A stretch of DNA of 16,919 bases from UBA5336 sp039198685. GTDB taxonomy: Bacteria > Pseudomonadota > Alphaproteobacteria > Caulobacterales > Hyphomonadaceae. The DNA lies in NCBI GenBank assembly GCA_039198685.1, contig JBCCTK010000066.1, forward strand, positions 1-16,919, read 5' to 3'. The notes below the pieces were generated by a model. It saw only the letters and a program-made list of their open reading frames with translations, made no database searches and had not been told where the DNA came from. The position numbers and the translations under genes were made by a program. Every line of letters begins with the position of its first letter. Within the stretch, counting starts at the first letter, position 1. Shown here in pieces: positions 1 through 7,310 of this stretch.

Positions 1-531
1 CAGGTTGCCGATTTCGGGCAGTTCGGTGATCTCGATCGAGGCGACATTCTCAAGGCCCGTGTCGAGTGTCGTCACCCGCCCGGCGGCGATGTCCATGTTC
101 TGGGCGATTGGCTGGCTTCCGCCGGTCTCATTGGGCTCAGGTTCGGGCTGAGGCTCTGGTTGAGGCGCCGGCTCGGGCTGAGGCTCTGGTTGAGGCGCCG
201 GCTCTGGCTCTGGTTGCGGCTCAGGCTCAGGTTCGGGTTCTGGCGCTGGCTCAGGCTCAGGTTCTGGCGCCGGCTCAGGCTCTGGCTCTGGTTGCGGCTC
301 AGGCTCAGGTTCGGGTTCTGGCGCTGGCTCAGGCTCAGGTTCTGGCGCTGGTTCCGGCGCCGGCTCAGGTTCGGGCTGCGGCTCTGGCTGCGGTGCAGGC
401 TCTGGTTCAGGCTGCGGCGCTGGCGCTGGCTCGGGAAGATCGTCATCTGGCAAAATGACAACAATATCATCTGTGTTCTGACGCTCAGAAGATGCGACGG
501 CAACAGAACTGGAACCACCTGCAAAGCACAT
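1..531 (-). CDS. Pro-alternating linker protein, N-terminal part (C-terminus beyond window)
   Basis: The reading frame starts at ATG 531-529 and stays open to the window edge (177 codons seen). It begins MCFAGGSSSV, then a short acidic stretch ending PDDDL. From about 435 down to 133 every second residue is proline: 51 prolines separated by 31 Glu, 10 Ala and 9 Gln. After the linker the protein continues with a hydrophilic, beta-rich-looking segment (AQNMDIAAGRV, then VASIEITELPEIGNL) that runs off the window and resembles the start of a cadherin- or Ig-like repeat. The start is supported by a TAATG overlap with the upstream Gp13-like gene and by a purine-rich GATGAGG about eight bases ahead. 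Starts of the MCF type are, from memory, common in phage proteins encoded after Gp13; T7 gp14 starts MCW. I infer a virion or surface protein with a rigid acidic spacer. No function can be assigned. Confidence 0.7.
   Translation of the reverse strand, partial: MCFAGGSSSVAVASSERQNTDDIVVILPDDDLPEPAPAPQPEPEPAPQPEPQPEPEPAPEPAPEPEPEPAPEPEPEPEPQPEPEPEPAPEPEPEPAPEPEPEPEPQPEPEPAPQPEPQPEPAPQPEPQPEPEPNETGGSQPIAQNMDIAAGRVTTLDTGLENVASIEITELPEIGNL
200..348. repeat. 71-bp perfect direct repeat, 78-bp period
   Basis: Bases 200-270 and 278-348 are identical by eye over 71 positions and lie 78 bp apart, which is exactly 26 codons. They sit inside the Glu/Gln/Ala-Pro linker, so gain or loss of one unit would keep the frame and change the linker by 26 residues. 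Shorter imperfect copies of the same GGCTCAGG/GGTTCTGG words flank both sides. Confidence 0.9.
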
Positions 532-1001
532 TAGGATGTCCTCATCTCAAAGCGGACGAAGTGTTCGCCCGACATCATGTATTGTTTCGTGTCGCGGAAC
601 TCGAAGCCCATGAAGCGCAGCCACCGCCGGGCCACGTCGTTTTCGCGGTGCACGTAGTTCCAGAGATATTCAAAACCTTCGGTGAGCTTACGCAGCTCTT
701 TCGAACCATGAGCCAGGAAGGCGCGGCGCACATCTGGGTGGTCGATGGCATCTGTCGCCAAAAGCCATGGCGTGGCTTCGGTTTCGGAGCCGTTGTGCGG
801 CATAACGGCCCAACACGCGACCATGTCGCCATTGAAAAAGCCCGCTCGGCCGCGAGAACTTTTGCGGCCTGCCTCCACAAGCACTTCGTCCAATGGGCCG
901 TTGGGGACGTGCGCGCGCACTTCCAGCAGGTCCATAGGGCGTAGACGCCCGGCCAGATGCCGCAGATCGTCATCCTCAAGCGGGCGGATTTCGACACTCA
1001 T
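531..1001 (-). CDS. Phage Gp13-like (GNAT-type) protein
   Basis: 156 aa. The layout matches the phage Gp13 family (T7 gp13, internal virion protein A-like), which is related to GNAT acetyltransferases. It opens IRPLEDDDLRHLA; a central stretch includes FFNGDMVACWAV and PWLLATDAI; and the end is WNYVHRENDVARRWLRFMGF, the 'N..a.rwL..lGF' signature of acetyl-CoA-binding GNAT folds. In T7, gp13 is needed for virion morphogenesis; whether these proteins acetylate anything is not known to me. The stop TAA shares a base with the next start (TAATG), so the two genes are probably co-translated. Upstream is a long stretch without a clear gene, so the promoter may lie in 1010-1330. The ribosome site (AGGTG, about ten bases off) is weak. 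Confidence 0.75.
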   Translation of the reverse strand: MSVEIRPLEDDDLRHLAGRLRPMDLLEVRAHVPNGPLDEVLVEAGRKSSRGRAGFFNGDMVACWAVMPHNGSETEATPWLLATDAIDHPDVRRAFLAHGSKELRKLTEGFEYLWNYVHRENDVARRWLRFMGFEFRDTKQYMMSGEHFVRFEMRTS

Positions 1002-1814
1002 TTCAGGACACCTGCTGTAAGCGGCATGCGCAAAACGATGTGCAGTGCTGACGCGTATGGGATGCAGTGGATACTGGTGTGAGCAGCGGCGGCAAAGCAG
1101 CTACAAGGCGTGCGCCACCATCCGAACGGCACAGGCCCGCGCCTGCCCCCGAAAGGCCCACAAATGCAAAGAGGAAGCACATCCTAGTGCTTCCTTGATA
1201 TCGCATGAGAGCACGCGAGGACGTACGAGATGGTCATATACTGCTCCAAGTAACCGCAAGATCAAACCTGAGTATCGAATGCACTCGTGAACAGTTTATT
1301 TACTAATTAAGAATTCAGGCCGAAGTGGGTCTTCGTTATGTTGTTTTGATGGCTACATTATGTCGATGGACGACACTGACCAGAGTGCGGTGGTGGAGTG
1401 CGCAATTTTCCGCGCAAATGGCCAAAACGGGCATGTTTTTGGGCAAACCAACGAAAGGATCCTGTTTCTTGCACAAATCTTCGGCAGTGGGCACAGAGCA
1501 AACAGTGCGTTGATGGGTGATCCAGGACGAGATGGATAGCCCGCCTTTTTTTAGCGACGTCTGCGAGGTCCTGGTTCCAGAAATCGCGCACGCTACAGCC
1601 GTCATCCCCGACGACTTTGCGGAGCAAAGACGCTACTCAAGCCCCACGCGAAGACGGCTGCCGGGTATGTCTCAGGCGTAAGCCGAAACGTTTGCAATCT
1701 GACTATGAAACATATTGGGAGCCGCTGAAAAGAGCATGGCCATACTCGACGGCTCCGTATCCTTCAGAACCAAGTCTTCCAGTCACTCGGACCGCTGTCC
1801 GCGTTCGGATCGTA
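1002..1814. other. 813-bp gap without a convincing gene
   Basis: This stretch separates the beta-helix gene from the Gp13-like gene, both on the minus strand. Several overlapping short reading frames exist on both strands, but none has clear codon bias or a recognisable motif. The longest minus-strand candidates are 1358-1627 (89 aa, with a His/Cys cluster THCLLCAHCRRF) and 1003-1206 (67 aa). Bases around 1270-1320 are clearly AT-richer than the surroundings and could hold a promoter for the Gp13-like gene. It may be the scar of a deleted gene or a region holding a small unrecognised one. Confidence 0.5.
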
Positions 1815-4721
1815 TCACATCTCTGGCAATAGCGCTCCGGCAGCATTGGTCCCGCTGGTCGGGCTGATCGCGTAGCCCGCGTTGGGGCGCAGGTTGCGGC
1901 CGAAGTCCCAGAGTAGCGAGCCAAGCCCATTGTCGAGCGCCTGTGGCGTGGTCGGACGGTACAGCTTGAAGTCGGAAGTAAGTGCTGTCAGCCGCGCTCC
2001 GCTCATCAACTGCTCTGGTGTCATCGCGGTTGTGCCCCGGTCTAGGATAGCCGTGTAAGTACCCGGTGGCATGGTCAAACCAGAGCGGTTTTCTATCCTA
2101 AAATGTGTACCTGTCCCGTCACCTTGCACGACACCCGATGAATTGCAGTCGTGGATGATTGTTATTGTGTCCACGCGGCCATTACCGGAACCCTGCTGCA
2201 CCCCGGACGCGTTAGGATATGCGTCATCAGGCTGATACCAACGTACTGTGCTTAGAGCGGACTTATTCTTAACCTCCGCAGAGCCACTGGCAGACGTGAT
2301 TGTGTCGTTCTGAGCAAATGACCCACCTGTGACCGCACCAATAAACAAACGCCCGTTTGTCGCGTCAATAATTTCATCAGCAAAGATTTCTGCTGATGCT
2401 GTGCCGTTCGTTACTGTCTCTCCGACGACGAAAGGGGATGTCAGATTGTCATAAACCAGAGCCGTGTCGTCAATTTGGATGGAGTTATTGTTCCCTGAAC
2501 CCGCATAGTCTGCGCCCGTTGTAGCATCGGTGTACCAGTCAACAGGGTAGAGGATTGCAGAAGAAAACGCACCGTCAACCACGGAAGAGGCAAGAGTGAA
2601 CTCCTTACGCTCCCACGCCATGAACATCCACGGGGGCAGTACCCGCATCCCAGCGGGCAAATCAATTGTGTCCATTTCTGGACCCTGTGCAGGCGCTAGA
2701 TTGGGCGCATGAAGCACGTTGTTGCCTTCAACTATCTCGTAGTTTGCATCGTCAACACCGTCATTTTCACGGATCACAAAGTCACCACCCTCAATATCCG
2801 CCTCACTCCTAAGCAGGACAAAGGTGTTGTGCCTGTTCTCAATACGACTGCCTTCTGTGAAGGGCGCGTCTCTCATTTTGATAAAGAAGTCAAAACGGCC
2901 ATTCCATCCCTGCACCTCGAAGCGAGAAGTATCGCGACCGGGATAATCAACAGACGAGAGACGTGGCGACGTGTCTAGCACAAGGTAGACACAGTTCCGG
3001 ATAGAGTTCCTACCGGCGAAGTTTGTCATAACACCTCTTGCGCCTGATTGAGGGTCATGAAACAGGAAACAGTTCTCAAACACTATATGCGATCCGCGCC
3101 TTGTGTCGCCGGTGTTATCAATGTAGCCGCTAAAAACACTGTCGCAGAAGAAGTATCTGCGCCCACGTCCGTTGATCCAACCTGCTGGCTGAACAGTATT
3201 CTGTGCAACTGATTGCAGACGGAACATAGGCTGTCCACCAAGGTGCCCGGTATTGTCGCTCTGGCCCGCCCAGCCTCCCCGGGACTCAACATACGATGCG
3301 CGTACGTAAATAGTCCACGCACTTCCTTCACGTATAAGGATCGGATGTCCGCGCCAGCCACGAGATGTACCCATGGTGCGGCCTCGACCATTCATTCCGA
3401 GATCTGTGTTGCCGCTGTCCCAGTGCTTACAACCGAGCACAAAGAGGTTCTGCGGCGTAAAGAACGTATAGTCGGAGTTGTCGTAGAACTCACAGTCACT
3501 TGCGAATGTTGCAACGGCCCTTGCACGCAGACCAGTGTTATTGTTGCTAGCATAGACAAACCAACCACATCCGTGGATGTCGAGGTTGTGAAGGACTATC
3601 TTGGCATTTGGGTCTTGGGACAGAGCGTTGGCGTCGTAGATGTTGACCGGTTCTGGCACCTTCATAAAGGAACGGCTGAGAGTGGTTGTATCACCCCACC
3701 CTGTTATGTTTGTAGGTCGGCCACTTGCCGCATCCCACCCCATATCAAAGTCACCATTCGCAACTCTGATCGCCCAAGACTTCGTGTCGACTTTGAACAG
3801 AGAAGCTACATCACCTCCTACAGGGGTGACTGTTGTGTTCAAATTTCGCTCAGAATAGGTGAACCTATTGGAACCTCCGTAGGTATCCACAAGGCACACA
3901 CCCTTGGCGTCCCTTGTTGTCATCTGTCTTGCTCGTTCTGTCAGTGATGCGCCAGCTTTGATACAGATACGCATCCCTGCCGGAACTGAAGCATCATCCT
4001 TCTGCGTCTCAAACCGAGCGATGGCTGCATCGAGCGTGTTGAACCTGTTGGCGGCGTCATGCGTTGGAGCATCAGACCAGTCACCCGAAACTGCTGTGTC
4101 GGCGTCTGGGTCCACAACGATAGTGCTGGCAGCGTCGAACACGGTATCCGGGTCACCAACAACCATATCGTCCAGAGCCAGTGTTCCCCAATTTCCCTCG
4201 TCGTCGTAAACGAAAATCGAGCGGCCCGTGTAGGTGCCGGGTGTATCATAGACATGTCCGCTGACTTGGCCGTATTGCTTCGACTTATCGCGGTGCGCTG
4301 CACTGCCCACCCAATCATTGCGGTAGTTTCCTGTGTCGCCTGTATGGACAACGAACTGGCACCGCTGGAAACTGGGGTCTTCAGCCTCCCAAGCAAGACG
4401 CATGGTGTCTTCCTGCGCCTGCGTGATCCCGGTAAATGGAGCCGGGACGACATCAAAATAGTCTGGCGTCGCGTAGCTTGTTCCTGTGGCACGGATGCGC
4501 CATTCAACAGGCATCGGCGCGAAGATGGCACCCGCAGGGATTTCTTCCTGAACTGTCACAGTCAGGGAGGCAGGGGTGGCGCCCGACCATGGACCGCCCA
4601 TGGAAACGGGCTGTTTCCAGACAGAAATCGTATTCGGGCCTCGCGTCACGCCGCCTTGTGTCGCTGTCAAGGTGACCGTCTGCCCGTCGAGCGCGGATGA
4701 TAAGAATCTTGCTTTGCTCAT
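1815..4721 (-). CDS. Right-handed beta-helix spike/tail-fibre-like protein with PKD-like domain
   Basis: 968 aa, no signal peptide. The first ~90 residues look like a small beta domain. Residues ~95-185 resemble a PKD/fibronectin-like fold (HVYDTPGTYT at 156-165, then FVYDDEGNWG). Residues ~225-720 show the uneven beta-strand pattern of right-handed parallel beta-helix proteins, with many Asn/Asp/Gly turns and short strands such as IVLHNLDIHG and IVFENCFLF. A segment about 200 residues from the end (VVGETVTNGTASAEIFADE) is like inserts common in phage tail proteins. In phages such proteins bind or cut surface polysaccharide; no catalytic residues can be named here. ATG 4721 has GAGGG just upstream and lies 10 bp after the 649-aa gene's stop, so the two are one operon. 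GC content looks lower than in the neighbours, which suggests separate acquisition of the binding region. Confidence 0.7.
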   Translation of the reverse strand: MSKARFLSSALDGQTVTLTATQGGVTRGPNTISVWKQPVSMGGPWSGATPASLTVTVQEEIPAGAIFAPMPVEWRIRATGTSYATPDYFDVVPAPFTGITQAQEDTMRLAWEAEDPSFQRCQFVVHTGDTGNYRNDWVGSAAHRDKSKQYGQVSGHVYDTPGTYTGRSIFVYDDEGNWGTLALDDMVVGDPDTVFDAASTIVVDPDADTAVSGDWSDAPTHDAANRFNTLDAAIARFETQKDDASVPAGMRICIKAGASLTERARQMTTRDAKGVCLVDTYGGSNRFTYSERNLNTTVTPVGGDVASLFKVDTKSWAIRVANGDFDMGWDAASGRPTNITGWGDTTTLSRSFMKVPEPVNIYDANALSQDPNAKIVLHNLDIHGCGWFVYASNNNTGLRARAVATFASDCEFYDNSDYTFFTPQNLFVLGCKHWDSGNTDLGMNGRGRTMGTSRGWRGHPILIREGSAWTIYVRASYVESRGGWAGQSDNTGHLGGQPMFRLQSVAQNTVQPAGWINGRGRRYFFCDSVFSGYIDNTGDTRRGSHIVFENCFLFHDPQSGARGVMTNFAGRNSIRNCVYLVLDTSPRLSSVDYPGRDTSRFEVQGWNGRFDFFIKMRDAPFTEGSRIENRHNTFVLLRSEADIEGGDFVIRENDGVDDANYEIVEGNNVLHAPNLAPAQGPEMDTIDLPAGMRVLPPWMFMAWERKEFTLASSVVDGAFSSAILYPVDWYTDATTGADYAGSGNNNSIQIDDTALVYDNLTSPFVVGETVTNGTASAEIFADEIIDATNGRLFIGAVTGGSFAQNDTITSASGSAEVKNKSALSTVRWYQPDDAYPNASGVQQGSGNGRVDTITIIHDCNSSGVVQGDGTGTHFRIENRSGLTMPPGTYTAILDRGTTAMTPEQLMSGARLTALTSDFKLYRPTTPQALDNGLGSLLWDFGRNLRPNAGYAISPTSGTNAAGALLPEM

Positions 4722-4731
4722 GCTGCCCTCA

Positions 4732-6681
4732 TCATGTGCTGGAAATTTCGCCGTAGTAAATTCTCAGATTGCTGGCCGCATCGTAAGGCACAACGCTTTG
4801 CGTATCGAGCGAGTGCACACTTCCTGCACCGCCCACCGGGCTATTGCCCAAAGCTGTCGATAGATAAGACCCACTGTCGCCGCCCGTCCACTCGTTGCCC
4901 GAGAAAGCCCCCGAAGGCGCGCCGATTTCAACGCTGTTCCACCAGCAGCGGACTGTTCCGGCAGGGACATCAAATTCCCAGGCAAGCGTTCCATCTCCGC
5001 TCGGCTGTCCGGAAGACATTTCGATGTATGCGCAACCAGCAGGCCATGCGCCTGTCGGATCGCCGCCGTTGCCACAGCGAACGATAAAGGTGCCGTCCGG
5101 GTTGAAGCCGACAAAGGCTCCAAAACCCGCGCCGCCACTTTCCAGAATAATACCTCCGGCACTTCCATCGAGATTTGAAAAGTCGCAGGCCATCATGACT
5201 GAATCCGATCTTTCAGATCCAGATGGGCTGTATGTAGATCCGGGCGTAAGCGTTTCGTCTTCCGTCAACCCGGCCTCCGGATCGACAGGTACGGCTGCCC
5301 CAGCTGCGACCAGAACAATAGCGCTGTTAACCGTCTGCGACCCGCCGTTATCGGTGAGTGTTTCGGTGACGCGAATATCCTCACCAGCATTGGCTGACGT
5401 CAGGCCGTAGCTTGTCGAGGTTGCCCCAGCGATATCAACACCGTCCTGCTGCCATTGATAGTTCGCAGATCCTAGGCCGCCGTTGTCGGGCTCATAGACC
5501 CAAAGGCCGGGCGTGATGGTTAGTGTCTCGCCTTCTTCGGGCGAGCCATCAGTGATGACTCGCGGCGGCACGATATTCACCGGCCCGGATGCGAGGTCCG
5601 CGCCGATGAAGGTGAACACACCCGGACCGTTACCCGCATCGTAAGTCGCGTAAATTGCGGGGCTGGTCATGGTGATTGTAATCGCCCCGGTGGCGCCGTT
5701 GATCTCCAATTCGGCATCGGTCAGATTTTCGGTCAGGCTGAATCCAGGCAGAACAGTCACGCTGTTGCCGGTGGCGTCTATGGCGCCGGTGGGGTGGCTG
5801 GCCGTGACACGTGGCACTAGGACCTCGCCTTCGACGGCGGCGTATGGAAGGCTGACCGGTGCGCCGTCGACCATTAGGATCGCCGTCAGGTCGGCCAGCT
5901 GAAGCGCGGGATTTCCCGCAGTTGAAATTGTCGGCACGATGTCGGTGGAGTCCACGGTTTCGCCGTCGGCATAGGTGGGTTGAGCCAGAGCGACGGTGGC
6001 GGTTGGCGCGGCTTGGTCGCTCGGAACACTGATCATGCTATCCGTTTCAGCCCAGGCCGGGGCCACGCCGTTATCCATGGAAGCGGTGACCACGATATCC
6101 GTGACAGACCCGGACGAGGGTACCGCATAGCGCCACGGATTACCTTGGGTGCCCGCACCCGTCACGCTGCCCGTCACGTCAGCTCCGGCTGCAGTGAAGA
6201 TGTCCAGCGTGGGGATCGTGGTGGGCACACCGGAGATAGCGGTGAGCCAGGCTGTGATGACGCGGCCGGTCAAGTCGACGTTGAGCGTGGCCGCGGGCGC
6301 CGACAGAGCCGGCAGAACTGCGCCGGGAGAAGCGACACTGGCTGTGGCCGTCCCTGCGCTGTTAGTGACGCTCCACCGCAGGTACAAAATGGCCCCTTCT
6401 TGAGCCAAATCTGCCATATAGGCTCTTATATTGGGCAGGGATTCCGGGCCATAGATCGACACACCTGACTCAGCTGGATCGCCATCGAACACTTCGAACA
6501 TGTTGCTCGTCAGACCGGGGGAGTAGTCGTTCAACGTGCCGGGCGACACGTCCAGAGTCTGGCCGACCCGCGGCAGCGCGTTCCAAACGGCGCCTGAGAT
6601 GATCTGCGGCGCGATCGCTGTGGGCATCCCCACATCCAACATGGAATAGGATCGCCCATAACTGCAGCCCAGTGAATACAT
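4732..6681 (-). CDS. Probable spike protein with Ig-like and C-terminal beta-sandwich domains
   Basis: 649 aa. Residues ~24-117 and ~371-458 are each Ig-like: both carry a (V/E)G(Q/E)TL...PG strand, and the second also has YQWQQDGVDIAGATSTSY, a pattern frequent in alphaproteobacterial phage and GTA proteins. The middle (125-365) is Thr/Val/Ala-rich and beta-type. Residues ~485-649 look like a concanavalin/LamG-type jelly roll (FVGFNPDGTFIVRCG, then NLRIYYGEI). By position right after the spike base gene it corresponds to R. capsulatus rcc01080 (GhsB), the GTA head spike that contacts capsule; that is inferred from context, not clear sequence identity. The ATG overlaps the upstream stop (TGATG), which implies coupled translation and linked stoichiometry. 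It could instead be a phage tail spike of the same design. Confidence 0.65.
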   Translation of the reverse strand: MYSLGCSYGRSYSMLDVGMPTAIAPQIISGAVWNALPRVGQTLDVSPGTLNDYSPGLTSNMFEVFDGDPAESGVSIYGPESLPNIRAYMADLAQEGAILYLRWSVTNSAGTATASVASPGAVLPALSAPAATLNVDLTGRVITAWLTAISGVPTTIPTLDIFTAAGADVTGSVTGAGTQGNPWRYAVPSSGSVTDIVVTASMDNGVAPAWAETDSMISVPSDQAAPTATVALAQPTYADGETVDSTDIVPTISTAGNPALQLADLTAILMVDGAPVSLPYAAVEGEVLVPRVTASHPTGAIDATGNSVTVLPGFSLTENLTDAELEINGATGAITITMTSPAIYATYDAGNGPGVFTFIGADLASGPVNIVPPRVITDGSPEEGETLTITPGLWVYEPDNGGLGSANYQWQQDGVDIAGATSTSYGLTSANAGEDIRVTETLTDNGGSQTVNSAIVLVAAGAAVPVDPEAGLTEDETLTPGSTYSPSGSERSDSVMMACDFSNLDGSAGGIILESGGAGFGAFVGFNPDGTFIVRCGNGGDPTGAWPAGCAYIEMSSGQPSGDGTLAWEFDVPAGTVRCWWNSVEIGAPSGAFSGNEWTGGDSGSYLSTALGNSPVGGAGSVHSLDTQSVVPYDAASNLRIYYGEISST

Positions 6682-6941
6682 CAGCTCAGTCCCACAATAC
6701 CTGTTGCTGTGGTGCCGCTGGCCAATACCTGGGCGACGCGCAATGGAAATGGCATGCCGGGCGCAACAAAAATGCGTCCGGTATCTCCGCTGGCCATAAT
6801 GACCTGCAGGTAGCCTGCTGCATCGACCGAAATCGCGCGTGTGACCATGGCAAGCGGGTCGGTATCGCTCGGCACGATCTGGAACAGACGGGAGGCCGGG
6901 CTTTCAAGGCCTGGGGCGTGGTTCTTGAAATGGTCCATCAT
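6681..6941 (-). CDS. Spike base protein, RCAP_rcc01079-like
   Basis: 86 aa, a typical size for this small family. Near the N-terminus it has FKNHAPGLESP, the hallmark start of spike base proteins, followed by a compact beta-rich body ending RVAQVLASGTTATGIVGL, also characteristic. In R. capsulatus the homologue (rcc01079, GhsA) forms the base of the GTA head spikes. The start is either ATG 6941 or the next ATG at 6938; GAAAGG lies 5-8 bases upstream, so both are possible. It is the first gene of a minus-strand operon with the 649-aa and 968-aa proteins. The promoter probably lies in the divergent region 6942-7310, which contains a CtrA-type site; GTA genes in Rhodobacteraceae are known to depend on CtrA. 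Confidence 0.8.
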   Translation of the reverse strand: MMDHFKNHAPGLESPASRLFQIVPSDTDPLAMVTRAISVDAAGYLQVIMASGDTGRIFVAPGMPFPLRVAQVLASGTTATGIVGLS

Positions 6942-7055
6942 CGCAACCTTTCTGACGGTGGGTCGACGGCTTGACGCCGCGCAACCTGGCTTTGCGCAAA
7001 ATCTCTGCCATCCCTGGACATTGATCGAAAGCGCGGTTGTCGTTCATTCAACATC

Positions 7056-7083
7056 CTTAAAGGAAATGGAAAATTTGCATCAA
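7056..7083 (-). promoter_or_regulatory. Possible sigma70 promoter for spike operon
   Basis: Read on the minus strand: TTGATG (7083-7078), a 16-base spacer and TTTAAG (7061-7056). Each hexamer matches four of six consensus positions. It lies about 115 bases upstream of the spike base start. The match is moderate and could be chance in an AT-rich tract. Confidence 0.3.
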
Positions 7084-7118
7084 TTCCTGAACAACTTTCT
7101 ATGCCCCCGCGCCGGCCG

Positions 7119-7133
7119 TTAGCAATTGATTAA
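7119..7133. promoter_or_regulatory. Near-consensus CtrA-type binding site
   Basis: TTAG-N7-TTAA, seven of eight matches to the CtrA full site TTAA-N7-TTAA. It sits between the divergent spike and polysaccharide genes, 36 bases upstream of the possible spike promoter. CtrA controls GTA production in Rhodobacteraceae and is reported to affect capsule there, so the placement makes sense, but the motif is short. Confidence 0.4.
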
Positions 7134-7152
7134 GCTTTCACCCAAGTCTCCG

Positions 7153-7196
7153 CAGAATGACCACACTGGGGTCTTTTTTGGCGCGGGGCCATTCTG
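7153..7196 (+). promoter_or_regulatory. Attenuator-like inverted repeats with T-run
   Basis: A short hairpin GACC (7159-7162)/GGTC (7170-7173) is followed directly by six T (7174-7179), as in an intrinsic terminator, but the stem is only 4 bp. An outer inverted repeat, CAGAATG (7153-7159)/CATTCTG (7190-7196), extended by CC/GG after one mismatch, uses the same bases, so the two structures exclude each other. This would fit a leader switch before the wecG-like gene. It is weak and unproven. Confidence 0.25.
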
Positions 7197-7310
7197 TATC
7201 TTCTGGCTTGACCGTGTGTTCTGGGCTAAGGCATCGAGCGTGATCTTTCACAGGGCGTGGCCTAAGGGCGCGGTGAAGGAAATCCCGATGCAGGACCGGA
7301 TCGGGGATTA

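Larger units (their letters stand above)
6942..7310. promoter_or_regulatory. Divergent control region, spike operon / polysaccharide genes
   Basis: 369 bp between the minus-strand spike operon and the plus-strand wecG-like gene, so both transcription units probably start here. It includes an AT-rich core (about 7045-7135) with a CtrA-like site, a possible minus-strand promoter and, on the plus-strand side, a set of inverted repeats with a T-run. No open frame in it looks coding. Confidence 0.6.

Noticed and set aside
72..524. 150-aa minus-strand frame rich in Ser, Gln, Asn and Arg over the repeat region
   Set aside because: It is a frame-shifted shadow of the Pro-alternating linker. The true frame starts at 531, is coupled to the Gp13-like gene and continues past the left edge.
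66..534. Plus-strand Ala/Val- or Arg/Leu-rich frames over the same repeats
   Set aside because: The repeat has no stops in several frames, so these are by-products of low complexity with no start signal or sensible composition.
998..1180. 60-aa minus-strand frame (GTG start) whose TGA overlaps the Gp13-like ATG as ATGA
   Set aside because: The overlap is suggestive, but codon use is not biased, the sequence is rich in Cys and Pro with no recognisable fold, and a competing frame (1003-1206) covers the same bases.
1540..1556. Terminator suggested by a GC tract followed by seven T
   Set aside because: No upstream complement to the GC tract exists, so no hairpin forms.
1358..1627. 89-aa minus-strand frame with a His/Cys cluster
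   Set aside because: No known zinc-finger spacing or transposase motif could be fitted, there is no ribosome site, and the opposite strand is open as well.
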